8,756 nucleotides of DNA from a bacterium (GTDB taxonomy: Bacteria; Babelota; Babeliae; Babelales; GCA-2401785), in the NCBI GenBank assembly GCA_030629865.1, contig DAOVOC010000033.1, positions 1 through 8,756 on the forward strand. Direction: 5' to 3'. Of this stretch, positions 1 to 6,050 are shown piece by piece. Both the position numbers and the translations under genes were made by a program. The notes under the pieces were generated by a model that saw only the letters and a program-made list of their open reading frames with translations, did no database searches and was not told the origin of the DNA. Position 1 is the first letter of the stretch. The number at the start of each line of letters is the position of its first letter.

Positions 1-1518
1 ATGACAGATTCCAAGAATGACCGTAATGGGTCTTCAATTAAGAGCGGTGACGCTGAGTCCAAAACCCCCAAAGTTAATACGGATAAAAAAGTTTCCAGCA
101 AGGCTGTTCCTAAGGCTGTCGTAGAAAAAAAAATAGAAACCACCACAGAAAAAAAAGTAGAACAGGAAAAAGCATCTGAAAAAATAGTTGTGCGCGACAA
201 AAAGATAGAAGATAAGGTTATAAAAGATATTCCAACTTCTCCTGTTAAGCGTATTAATGTTCAAACACTCAAAGAAATGGGGACTCACGAGCTCATTGAG
301 TACGCCAAGTCTCTTGGGGTTGCCAATGCTTCAGCATTTAGGAAGCAAGAGATCATTTTCAAAATTCTTGAGTCACAGTCTGAAAAACGCGTTGAAATAT
401 TTGGCGAAGGAATTCTGGAACGTCTTCCGGATGGATTTGGATTTTTGCGTTCTTCAAAATTTAATTATGTGCCTGGTCCCGACGATATTTATGTCTCACC
501 TGTTCACATCAAGCGGTTTGGTTTGCGTACTGGTGATTTAGTTAATGGTACTCTTCGTCGTCCAAAAGATACCGAAAAGTATTTTGCGCTTCAGCGTGTT
601 GAAAGTGTAAATTTTGCGTCTCCATACGATACGCTTCGTAGAACTGTTTTTGAAAATTTAACACCCATTTTCCCGAACAAGAAATTTTGTTTGGAAGGTG
701 ATCCTTCTACGCTTTCTACAAGGATTATGGATATTTTTTCTCCTATCGGTAAGGGGCAGCGTGGGCTGATTGTTGCGCCACCAAAGACCGGTAAAACCGT
801 TCTTCTAAAAGAAATAGCCAATACGATTATTCATAATCATCCCGAAGTAAACATGATCATTTTGCTTATAGATGAGCGGCCAGAAGAAGTAACGGATATG
901 CAACGTTCTGTTAAAGCGGAAGTTGTTAGTTCAACCTTTGATGAGTATGCAACTCGGCATGTTCAAGTTGCAGAAATGGTTATAGAAAAAGCTAAGCGCC
1001 TTGTTGAATGTGGTCGCGATGTTGTTATTCTTCTTGATTCTCTAACGCGTCTTGCTCGTGCGTATAACACTCTTGCGCCTTCGTCTGGCAAAGTTTTAAC
1101 TGGTGGTATTGACGCTAGTGCACTTCAGCGCCCTAAGCGATTCTTTGGTGCAGCAAGAAATGTTGAAGAAGGTGGTTCTTTGACCATTTTGGCAACAACT
1201 CTTGTTGAAACTGGTTCGAAAATGGACGATGTTATCTTTGAAGAATTCAAAGGTACCGGCAACATGGAAATTCATTTGACACGTAAACTTTCGAACAAGC
1301 GTATTTATCCTGCATTTGATATTCAGATGTCAGGCACACGTCGCGAAGATCTTCTTGTTGATAAGGAAACTTTGAACAATATGTGGGTGCTTCAGCGATT
1401 CCTTTCTTCTATGAATTCAGTTGATGCTATGGGTTTCTTGATTGAAAAAATGCGAAAAACCAAAACCAATCAAGAATTCTGGGACATGATGAACAAGAAA
1501 AAGAATGGTTCTTCTTAG
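1..1518 (+). CDS. rho: Transcription termination factor Rho
   Basis: Rho is a hexameric RNA-dependent ATPase and helicase that binds C-rich nascent RNA and releases it from RNA polymerase in the cytoplasm. The 505-residue protein has the full family architecture. A Lys/Glu-rich low-complexity tail (about residues 1-83) is followed by the Rho N-terminal helical domain (about 86-130). Next comes the cold-shock-like primary RNA-binding domain with DGFGFLR (144-150) and GPDDIYVSP (159-167). The ATPase core has Walker A APPKTGKT (259-266), DERPEEVTDM (291-300) with the catalytic Glu, Walker B VVILLD (341-346), and the Q/R-loop segment GKVLTGG to GAARN (363-387). E. coli Rho is 419 residues; the excess is mostly the charged N-terminal extension. 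The ATG is the first base of the window, so its ribosome-binding site and promoter cannot be seen. An internal start is possible, but no better candidate appears before the folded domain. It converges on prmC. Confidence 0.97.
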   Translation: MTDSKNDRNGSSIKSGDAESKTPKVNTDKKVSSKAVPKAVVEKKIETTTEKKVEQEKASEKIVVRDKKIEDKVIKDIPTSPVKRINVQTLKEMGTHELIEYAKSLGVANASAFRKQEIIFKILESQSEKRVEIFGEGILERLPDGFGFLRSSKFNYVPGPDDIYVSPVHIKRFGLRTGDLVNGTLRRPKDTEKYFALQRVESVNFASPYDTLRRTVFENLTPIFPNKKFCLEGDPSTLSTRIMDIFSPIGKGQRGLIVAPPKTGKTVLLKEIANTIIHNHPEVNMIILLIDERPEEVTDMQRSVKAEVVSSTFDEYATRHVQVAEMVIEKAKRLVECGRDVVILLDSLTRLARAYNTLAPSSGKVLTGGIDASALQRPKRFFGAARNVEEGGSLTILATTLVETGSKMDDVIFEEFKGTGNMEIHLTRKLSNKRIYPAFDIQMSGTRREDLLVDKETLNNMWVLQRFLSSMNSVDAMGFLIEKMRKTKTNQEFWDMMNKKKNGSS

Positions 1519-1548
1519 AATTTTAAAAAACTAGAGGTTTTTTTCTAA
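1515..1548. terminator. Weak AT-rich hairpin between convergent rho and prmC
   Basis: TTAGAA (1515-1520) can pair with TTCTAA (1543-1548). Inside it, AAAAAC pairs with GTTTTT around a TAGAG loop (1532-1536), leaving a TTTT bulge. The structure begins at the rho stop codon and is roughly symmetric, so it could act in both directions. It is almost all A-T pairs. It is the only hairpin I see that could end the prmC-side transcript. Confidence 0.35.
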
Positions 1549-1560
1549 CCAAGAATTAGG

Positions 1561-1597
1561 GTCACGAGTTATCTTAAAACTGTAACTCGTGGCTTTT
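1561..1597 (+). terminator. Probable intrinsic terminator of rho, overlapping the prmC 3' end
   Basis: CACGAGTTA (1563-1571) and TAACTCGTG (1583-1591) form a perfect 9-bp stem with an 11-base loop. The stem is extended outward by a G-U and a G-C pair (1561-1562 with 1592-1593). CTTTTC follows on the + strand, so the orientation suits rho. The left arm contains the prmC stop codon (1569-1571), and the loop and right arm lie in the last prmC codons. The short U-tract keeps confidence moderate. Confidence 0.5.
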
Positions 1598-2453
1598 CTG
1601 AAAGATCTTTCCACAACTCTATTTCATTTTCTGGCAACGCTTCTTTCATAAGAGTATGAACGTCTTCGTATTGCCGGAAGCCAATTTCTAGAGCGATGCG
1701 AGGTGGTTTGCGGACCATTTTAAAAGGGCTTACACGGGCGGTTAAAAATTTCGGTGCTTCTTGTGCAATTTTTCGATAAAGTTCAAGACCATCTTTGCCG
1801 CCGATAAGTGCTTTTTGTGCTTCCCATGCTTTGACATCGAGCGGAAGCGATTCCCATTCAATTGGAGAAAGATAGGGTGGGTTGCCGACAATGATGTCAA
1901 ATTTTTCTTTTTGCACTGCCGAAAAAAGGTCAGAGAGTTTGAACTCTACATTATTAATTTTATTGTCTACAGCGTTCTTTTTGGCAAGTTTAATTGCATC
2001 TTCGTCGATATCGACGCCGATAACAGTCGCGGTTGGAAAAGCTTTTGCTAGTGCCAATGCTATGCAGCCGGTCCCTGTGCACAGGTCAAGGATTTTTAGT
2101 GGGCTGCGGATGTATTGCAATTCATAGATAAGTTTTGTACACCATTCTTCGGTTTCTGGTCTTGGAATAAGGATTGGTTGTTTTACAGAGATTGTCAGGC
2201 CGCAAAATGGTACTGAGCCTAGAAGATATTGGATGGGTTCACGCTTATTTGTTCTTCGATCGATCAATATTGATAGTTTTTTTTCTTGCGCATCGCTGAG
2301 CGTTATCTCGCGTGTTACCAAAAGTTGTGCACGAGTTTTTTTGATAATGCTTTGAATAATCCACCATGCTTCTTGGTTGGGTTGGACAACATGAGGTGTT
2401 GCGCTAAGAGTATCTACGGTATTGTGGATGAGTGTAAAAAGGTCATATTTCAT
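1569..2453 (-). CDS. prmC: Peptide chain release factor N5-glutamine methyltransferase PrmC (HemK)
   Basis: PrmC transfers a methyl group from S-adenosylmethionine to the glutamine of the GGQ motif in RF1 and RF2, which is needed for efficient peptide release. The 294-residue length fits the family. The N-terminal helical, release-factor-binding domain spans about 1-90 and includes REPIQYLLG (72-80 region) and LIPRPETE (95-102). The Rossmann methyltransferase fold follows, with SAM motif I LDLCTGTGCIALALA (122-136), the acidic VIGVDID (144-150), and the catalytic NPPY (191-194). The start at 2453 aligns with the usual N-terminus of the family, but no convincing Shine-Dalgarno sequence precedes it. 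Translation may depend on ftsY, 91 bases upstream. It is the last gene of the presumed HD-sufC-ftsY-prmC unit, and its end lies inside the rho terminator hairpin. The NPPY and N-terminal motifs favour PrmC over the ribosomal-protein methyltransferase PrmB. Confidence 0.93.
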   Translation of the reverse strand: MKYDLFTLIHNTVDTLSATPHVVQPNQEAWWIIQSIIKKTRAQLLVTREITLSDAQEKKLSILIDRRTNKREPIQYLLGSVPFCGLTISVKQPILIPRPETEEWCTKLIYELQYIRSPLKILDLCTGTGCIALALAKAFPTATVIGVDIDEDAIKLAKKNAVDNKINNVEFKLSDLFSAVQKEKFDIIVGNPPYLSPIEWESLPLDVKAWEAQKALIGGKDGLELYRKIAQEAPKFLTARVSPFKMVRKPPRIALEIGFRQYEDVHTLMKEALPENEIELWKDLSEKPRVTVLR

Positions 2454-2544
2454 AGGTGAATACTCACTTGCACAATGAATTTCGATGGCGCATCAGGTCG
2501 TGCGATTAAACCATTTTGTGGAGTAGATGTAAATGCTACCTTTT

Positions 2545-3438
2545 TTATTCATACAACAAATCGTGAACATATTGTTTTGCGTCAAATTGTTTAATAGCAT
2601 CAATCTCTTCACCGTGTGTAATAAATGGAATTGGAAGTTTAAGTTGGCTTGCGATTGCAAAAACCGTTCCAGCTTTTCCAGTTCCATCAAACTTTGTGAG
2701 CAGTAGGCCATCTAGGGGTAGTGCTTCTCCAAACAATTTTGCTTGTGCAAACGATGATTGCCCTAACATGGAATCAAGTGTCAGCCAGCTACAAATTTTT
2801 TCTTCAGAGACGTTTTTAGCAACAACCCTGCGAATTTTAGCGAGCTCATTTATTAAATTTGCTTGAGTGTGCAGTCTACCGGCTGTATCGATTATTACAT
2901 GGTCAAAATTTTCATCACGCCACCGCTTGCATCCTTGATATGCAACTGAAGCTGGGTCTTGGTTAGGACTGCCGCGATGAAAGTGAACATTGGCTGTTTT
3001 AGCCCACTCTTCAAGTTGTTCAACTGCTGTCATGCGAAATGTGTCTGCTGCAACAAGCAATGTCTGTTTTCCTTGCTGGGCAAAGCGATGTGCAAGTTTT
3101 GCTGCAGTTGTTGTTTTTCCGCTTCCATTGATGCCCAAAAGAAGAAGAACTTCTGGAGAGCGAGTTTTACTTTTTGGAAGTTTTTCTAAAATTTGCAAAA
3201 GCTGTGCTTCTAAAAAAGTGCGTGCTTCACTGCCGCTTTGGTTGGATGTTTTTTGCATCCACTGTTCAAGCTTTATTGTCAGTTCATTTGCAAGCTTTAT
3301 GCCAACATCTGCTTCCAAAAGGATTGTTTTCAATTCGATAAGTGAATTTTTATTGATGGGTTTGGAAAAAAGAGAGCAAAGCTTGCTTTTGATGCCGGAA
3401 AAAAGATTTACAACCGTTTTTTTTAGAAAGCTAAACAT
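2545..3438 (-). CDS. ftsY: Signal recognition particle receptor FtsY
   Basis: FtsY is the SRP receptor GTPase. It docks ribosome-nascent chain-SRP complexes at the inner membrane and, with Ffh, delivers membrane proteins to the translocon. The 297 residues carry a short basic, hydrophobic amphipathic N-terminus (about 1-25), the N domain with LLEADVG (40-46), and the G domain. The G domain has P-loop GINGSGKT (102-109), DTFR (132-135), DTAGR (184-188) and TKFDGTGKAG (248-257). The acidic A domain of E. coli FtsY is absent, as in many bacteria. The absence of a Met-rich M domain and the Phe-Leu-Lys-Lys start favour FtsY over Ffh. Several normally fixed positions differ: DTFRMTA for DTFRAAA, LDSMLGQSS for LDA-TGQNA, and GTGKAG for GTAKGG. 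The G elements remain intact, so the protein is probably functional. The start lies 13 bases after the sufC stop, consistent with co-transcription. An AGG near 13 bases upstream is the only Shine-Dalgarno-like match. Confidence 0.93.
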   Translation of the reverse strand: MFSFLKKTVVNLFSGIKSKLCSLFSKPINKNSLIELKTILLEADVGIKLANELTIKLEQWMQKTSNQSGSEARTFLEAQLLQILEKLPKSKTRSPEVLLLLGINGSGKTTTAAKLAHRFAQQGKQTLLVAADTFRMTAVEQLEEWAKTANVHFHRGSPNQDPASVAYQGCKRWRDENFDHVIIDTAGRLHTQANLINELAKIRRVVAKNVSEEKICSWLTLDSMLGQSSFAQAKLFGEALPLDGLLLTKFDGTGKAGTVFAIASQLKLPIPFITHGEEIDAIKQFDAKQYVHDLLYE

Positions 3439-3451
3439 GGAATTATACTAC

Positions 3452-4192
3452 CTATTTTTGATTAAAACCTTCAGAAACAATTCTATGGGCAAGTTTGCTT
3501 TTACCAGATTCGACAACTTTGCCATTTTTCATAACATGCACTGCATCTGGGGCAATTCGGTCTAGTAGGTGTTTGTAGTGTGTGATAATCAGAAAAGATG
3601 TTTTGCTGGGGCTATTTCTGAGCTCATTAATTGCTTTGCACACGGTTGTTAGTGCATCAACATCAAGTCCAGAGTCGATTTCGTCTAGGATGGCAAGCTT
3701 TGGCTGCAAAACCATAAGTTGGAGCATTTCGGCCCGTTTTTTTTCGCCACCAGAGAAGCCGAAGTTAACATCTCGCTCTACAAAGCTGGTTAGTAATTTG
3801 AGTTTTGTGCAGATTTTGTCTAAAAATTGTCTGAATTCACTAAGTTTAAGCTGCTTTTCAGTGTTGTTGTATATTGAGTTATATGCCTGCCTCAGAAGAT
3901 CTGCTAAGCAAACTCCTTCAATTTCGCAAGGTTGCTGAAAAGATAAAAAAAGCCCGGCCTGTGCGCGCTGATGAGGTTTTAAGAGCAAAAGATCTTTGCC
4001 TGTAAATTGAACAGTGCCTTTGGTTATTTGAAAATTAGGGTGCCCCATAAGTGACATTGCTAAAGATGTTTTGCCTGCACCATTTGGCCCCATTAGAACG
4101 TGTGTTTCTTGGGTGCCAACTTCAAGATTAACACCATTTAAAACAGCTTTGTTTTCGATAGTTGCATGTAAATCTTTTATCGAAAGGATCAT
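3452..4192 (-). CDS. sufC: Fe-S cluster assembly ATPase SufC
   Basis: SufC is the cytoplasmic ABC-type ATPase of the SUF iron-sulfur assembly machine. It drives conformational changes in the SufBD scaffold. The 246-residue length is standard for the family. Motifs seen are Walker A GPNGAGKT (35-42), Q-loop SFQQP (84-88), and the SufC-specific signature FSGGEKKRAE (146-155). Walker B LAILDE (166-171) leads into the diagnostic DEIDSGLDVDAL, and the H-loop His is at 205. The start is fixed by an in-frame stop codon 12 bases upstream. An AAAGG lies 12 bases before the ATG, a somewhat long spacing. SufB, SufD and SufS are not in this window, which is unusual because sufC normally sits beside sufB and sufD. 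The upstream neighbour is the HD phosphohydrolase (83-base gap); ftsY follows after 13 bases. The signature motifs make a generic ABC transporter ATPase unlikely. Confidence 0.93.
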   Translation of the reverse strand: MILSIKDLHATIENKAVLNGVNLEVGTQETHVLMGPNGAGKTSLAMSLMGHPNFQITKGTVQFTGKDLLLLKPHQRAQAGLFLSFQQPCEIEGVCLADLLRQAYNSIYNNTEKQLKLSEFRQFLDKICTKLKLLTSFVERDVNFGFSGGEKKRAEMLQLMVLQPKLAILDEIDSGLDVDALTTVCKAINELRNSPSKTSFLIITHYKHLLDRIAPDAVHVMKNGKVVESGKSKLAHRIVSEGFNQK

Positions 4193-4275
4193 GAGCGTGT
4201 TTTACCTTTAAAAATCAGCTTAAAAGACCATTTTTTATTGTAAGCCAGATTGCAAAAAAGTGCGAGAAGGGCTTT

Positions 4276-5334
4276 TTAATAAGTAATTCTTACAAGCTTT
4301 GCAGCTTTAAGCTGTTCTTTTAATTGTCTAAAAGTTGTTTTAAAAGCGGGGTCGATTTCAGAAAGTTTGCAGAGGTGATTTCCAGTTTGAACTTGTGGGT
4401 CGATGCACCGAAATTTTGTACTCACTCTCATATTAAACTCTTCCGCACTGCCTATGCTTACGATGTTTTCGCAATTTTTTGTCATGTGTACCCAGCGGGT
4501 TATCAAGTCGTCAGTACTTTCATTAAGCTTTTGCCAAATTTCTTTGTCAGTGCCAAATCGAACATCTTTTTGAGTAAGTAAGTCGATCTCGATTGCCCGT
4601 TTTAATGCACTGGCTGTCCAGTGATAAGCCATAATGTTTGCAGGGTTTCCGAATAGGTTGTTGACGATAAATATTGATGCATAGGCAAGTTTGCGTGCTG
4701 CATCAATATCGCTAAAAAACCATACGCCATTTTTTAGATGCAAGTGCTTTAAAATGAGTTTTACATCTGCTTTTGACAAGAATTTTAGTAGAAACGCTGT
4801 GTTTATTGTGTAGTCAAGCCTGTCGGCACACATTTCTGGCAGTGCCTGCTCTAAGCCTGGAAGTGAATTTTGAGTCTGATCGATTTTATATAGCTCTATG
4901 CCATATTTTTCTAAAATTTTTGCTATGTCTGTTTGCTTCAAAAACCATATGTGCTGCGAATCATGGTCATAATCAAAAACCAAATTACCAACATGTGAAA
5001 AAACTGTATGAGAAACATCGTGCAAAAGCCCCGCAATTTGTTCGATAAGAGAACATTTTTGGTTTCTCAGAAGCATAAAAACACCTACAGAATGGTCATA
5101 GCGACTTCGGTTGTGTGCAAATGTGGTTGCTAAAGGAGCGATGCCGCCGACAGCTATTTTTTTAAGTCGCTGCAGACCTTTGCTTTGTAGTAATTTGATG
5201 ATTACAGGCTCTGTAACGGTGCATGAGCCGACAAGGGAGTTGAGAGTGATGCTTGTTTTTGTGGGGGGCGCTGGTTGAATTGAGGCAGTTATGACTCCAA
5301 TAATTATTAAAAGAGTACTGATACTTTTGTGCAT
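4276..5334 (-). CDS. Secreted or membrane-anchored HD-domain phosphohydrolase (COG1078 / SAMHD1-like)
   Basis: This is a probable metal-dependent phosphohydrolase of the HD superfamily group that includes SAMHD1 and bacterial dNTPases. The substrate is unknown here. Numbered from the chosen start (352 residues), it shows RYDHS (78-82), LLHDVSHTVFSH (103-114) and DRLDYT (171-176). These give the H, HD and D metal ligands and the second conserved His pair. The spacing resembles the family pattern RFEHS, LLHDIGHGPFSH, DRLDY. I chose the ATG at 5334 because AAAGGAG lies 6 bases before it and a good promoter lies just upstream. An in-frame GTG at 5403 overlaps that promoter's -35 box and is rejected. 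With this start the protein opens with a signal peptide or anchor: a Lys, then a hydrophobic run at about residues 5-19 ending near QPAPP. Export would be unusual, because characterised relatives are cytoplasmic. It is probably first in an operon with sufC, ftsY and prmC. Confidence 0.82.
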   Translation of the reverse strand: MHKSISTLLIIIGVITASIQPAPPTKTSITLNSLVGSCTVTEPVIIKLLQSKGLQRLKKIAVGGIAPLATTFAHNRSRYDHSVGVFMLLRNQKCSLIEQIAGLLHDVSHTVFSHVGNLVFDYDHDSQHIWFLKQTDIAKILEKYGIELYKIDQTQNSLPGLEQALPEMCADRLDYTINTAFLLKFLSKADVKLILKHLHLKNGVWFFSDIDAARKLAYASIFIVNNLFGNPANIMAYHWTASALKRAIEIDLLTQKDVRFGTDKEIWQKLNESTDDLITRWVHMTKNCENIVSIGSAEEFNMRVSTKFRCIDPQVQTGNHLCKLSEIDPAFKTTFRQLKEQLKAAKLVRITY

Positions 5335-5340
5335 CTCAGG

Positions 5341-5347
5341 CTCCTTT
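5341..5347 (-). promoter_or_regulatory. Ribosome-binding site deciding the HD-protein start
   Basis: On the - strand AAAGGAG lies 6 bases upstream of the ATG at 5334. It is the strongest Shine-Dalgarno match in the window. It supports the 352-residue form with an N-terminal export signal over the longer GTG-initiated reading. Confidence 0.85.
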
Positions 5348-5374
5348 GCAAGGTGTTGGCTCAACCTTAAAAAC

Positions 5375-5403
5375 ATTGTAGCGTAGGAGCTTTTTCTTGT
5401 CAC
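5375..5403 (-). promoter_or_regulatory. Sigma70-type promoter for the HD-sufC-ftsY-prmC unit
   Basis: On the - strand the -35 box GTGACA (5403-5398, 5/6 to TTGACA) and -10 box TACAAT (5380-5375, 5/6 to TATAAT) are separated by exactly 17 bases. Transcription would start near 5368, giving a 5' leader of about 35 bases before the Shine-Dalgarno-led ATG at 5334. It lies between the lipoprotein terminator and the HD gene, as expected for a new transcription unit. Confidence 0.72.
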
Positions 5404-5454
5404 GCAAGAATTTTTTATAGAATAAAATTTAAAGTTCTTCTCTTAAAGAATGGT

Positions 5455-5495
5455 GGAAAAAAGAGACACGTGGAAGCAATCAAGCTCCCACGTGT
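5455..5495 (-). terminator. Strong intrinsic terminator of the glycine-zipper lipoprotein gene
   Basis: A 12-bp stem (5484-5495 with 5466-5477; one G-U pair) with a 6-base loop contains ACACGTGG pairing with CCACGTGT. It is followed on the - strand by CTCTTTTTTCC. It begins 27 bases after the lipoprotein stop codon and separates that gene from the HD-protein promoter. It is the clearest Rho-independent terminator in the window. Confidence 0.9.
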
Positions 5496-5521
5496 ACAAG
5501 GTTGGTCGGTAGACCTATTAT

Positions 5522-5827
5522 TTATTTTTCAGTTGAAGAAGTTGTTGTTGTTATATCGGTTTCTTCATTGTTGCCGCTAAAGAGGGCATGCCCAATCAGT
5601 CCACCGGCAACAGCACCGATAATGCCACCAGCGGCAGCACCAGCAACTTTACTTCCAGTGGCAGAAACACCAGCACCAACGGCAGCACCAGCGCTAGCTC
5701 CAACAAGGCCACCACCTAAGACGGCAGTGTCGCGTTTTTTCATTTTTCCACACCCAGAAACTATAAGAAGCATCGATACAAGCGCGATCATCGAGATCAT
5801 CACACGCACTCTGCTGTAATTTTCCAT
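5522..5827 (-). CDS. Small glycine-zipper lipoprotein
   Basis: This is a predicted envelope lipoprotein of 101 residues from the ATG at 5827. Residues 1-25 form a basic and hydrophobic signal peptide ending in VSGC, a lipobox with Cys26 as the expected lipidated residue. After a short KMKKRD linker, residues 35-83 are almost entirely Gly, Ala, Val, Ile and Leu. They show repeated GxxxG-type spacing (GGGLVGASAGAAVGAG and GAAAGGIIGAVAGGLIG), the pattern of glycine-zipper two-helix hairpins that pack in membranes, as in Rick_17kDa/OmpA-like glycine-zipper families. The C-terminus is a polar Asp/Thr/Ser tail. AGGGG lies 9 bases before the ATG. An in-frame TTG at 5911 would add 28 non-hydrophobic residues in front of the signal peptide and is rejected. 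The gene is monocistronic, with its own terminator and a likely promoter upstream. The precise role is unknown; outer-membrane integrity or surface exposure is only a possibility. Confidence 0.82.
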   Translation of the reverse strand: MENYSRVRVMISMIALVSMLLIVSGCGKMKKRDTAVLGGGLVGASAGAAVGAGVSATGSKVAGAAAGGIIGAVAGGLIGHALFSGNNEETDITTTTSSTEK

Positions 5828-5850
5828 TGTTTTTAACCCCTGGTTTTTAT

Positions 5851-5935
5851 GGGCGCCGTGCCTTCCTTGGACTAGCCAAGGCGCATTTTTGTAGTTTGCA
5901 GCCGCGAACAAGCCGTTGCTGCATGGCCAGCGCCC
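5851..5935 (-). promoter_or_regulatory. Possible structured 5' leader RNA (three-way junction)
   Basis: Hand folding on the - strand gives three helices. A closing helix pairs 5930-5935 with 5851-5856 (GGGCGC with GCGCCC). Hairpin one pairs 5918-5923 with 5897-5902 (TGCAGC with GCTGCA), with an inner 3-bp stack and a 5-base loop. Hairpin two pairs 5876-5881 with 5865-5870 (CCTTGG with CCAAGG, 5-base loop). The structure ends 23 bases before the lipoprotein start codon. It matches no riboswitch or ncRNA family that I can recognise. Confidence 0.35.
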
Positions 5936-5937
5936 TT

Positions 5938-5965
5938 AATACACTCTGTCTATCTAGAGTGTATT
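5938..5965. repeat. Perfect 10-bp inverted repeat, candidate operator
   Basis: AATACACTCT (5938-5947) and AGAGTGTATT (5956-5965) are exact inverted repeats around an 8-base spacer. No U-tract follows on either strand, so it is not a typical terminator. It overlaps the -10 box of the candidate promoter for the lipoprotein gene. This fits a repressor-binding site, though an RNA hairpin is also possible. Confidence 0.5.
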
Positions 5966-5987
5966 GGGGTTTGGGTGAAAATTTCAA
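5958..5987 (-). promoter_or_regulatory. Candidate promoter of the lipoprotein gene
   Basis: On the - strand TTGAAA (5987-5982, 5/6 to the -35 consensus) and TACACT (5963-5958, 4/6 to the -10 consensus) are 18 bases apart. Transcription would begin near 5951 and include the possible folded leader. The -10 box is weak, and its overlap with the inverted repeat suggests control by a DNA-binding protein. Confidence 0.38.
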
Positions 5988-6050
5988 GTAGAAAATAAAA
6001 TAATTGGGCTGGGATAGAGGAAAATTATATTAATTAAAGCCTGTTTCTAT

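Noticed and set aside
2493..2711. 72-codon open frame on the - strand across the ftsY end
   Set aside because: Most of it lies within ftsY in another frame, with no ribosome-binding site and no recognisable composition.
2990..3565. 191-codon open frame on the + strand opposite ftsY and sufC
   Set aside because: It is antisense to two well-supported genes and its Cys/Ser/Phe-rich product is typical of a shadow frame.
4193..4275. Promoter or terminator in the HD-sufC gap
   Set aside because: A TACAAT is present but lacks a -35 partner at 16-18 bases. The pairings AAAAAG/CTTTTT and AAGCC/GGCTT are too weak to call.
5334..5403. Longer HD protein starting at GTG 5403 (375 residues)
   Set aside because: The GTG lies in the -35 box of a good promoter and the added residues would precede a signal-like segment. 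The ATG at 5334 has AAAGGAG at ideal spacing.
5828..5911. TTG-initiated N-terminal extension of the lipoprotein
   Set aside because: It would put 28 polar residues before a typical lipoprotein signal peptide. The ATG at 5827 has its own AGGGG site, and the extra stretch is better explained as leader RNA.
5870..5911. tmRNA-like tag resemblance (reading AANYKNAP on the - strand)
   Set aside because: There is no ALAA-type tag end, no stop codon after it and no tRNA-like domain, so the similarity is chance.
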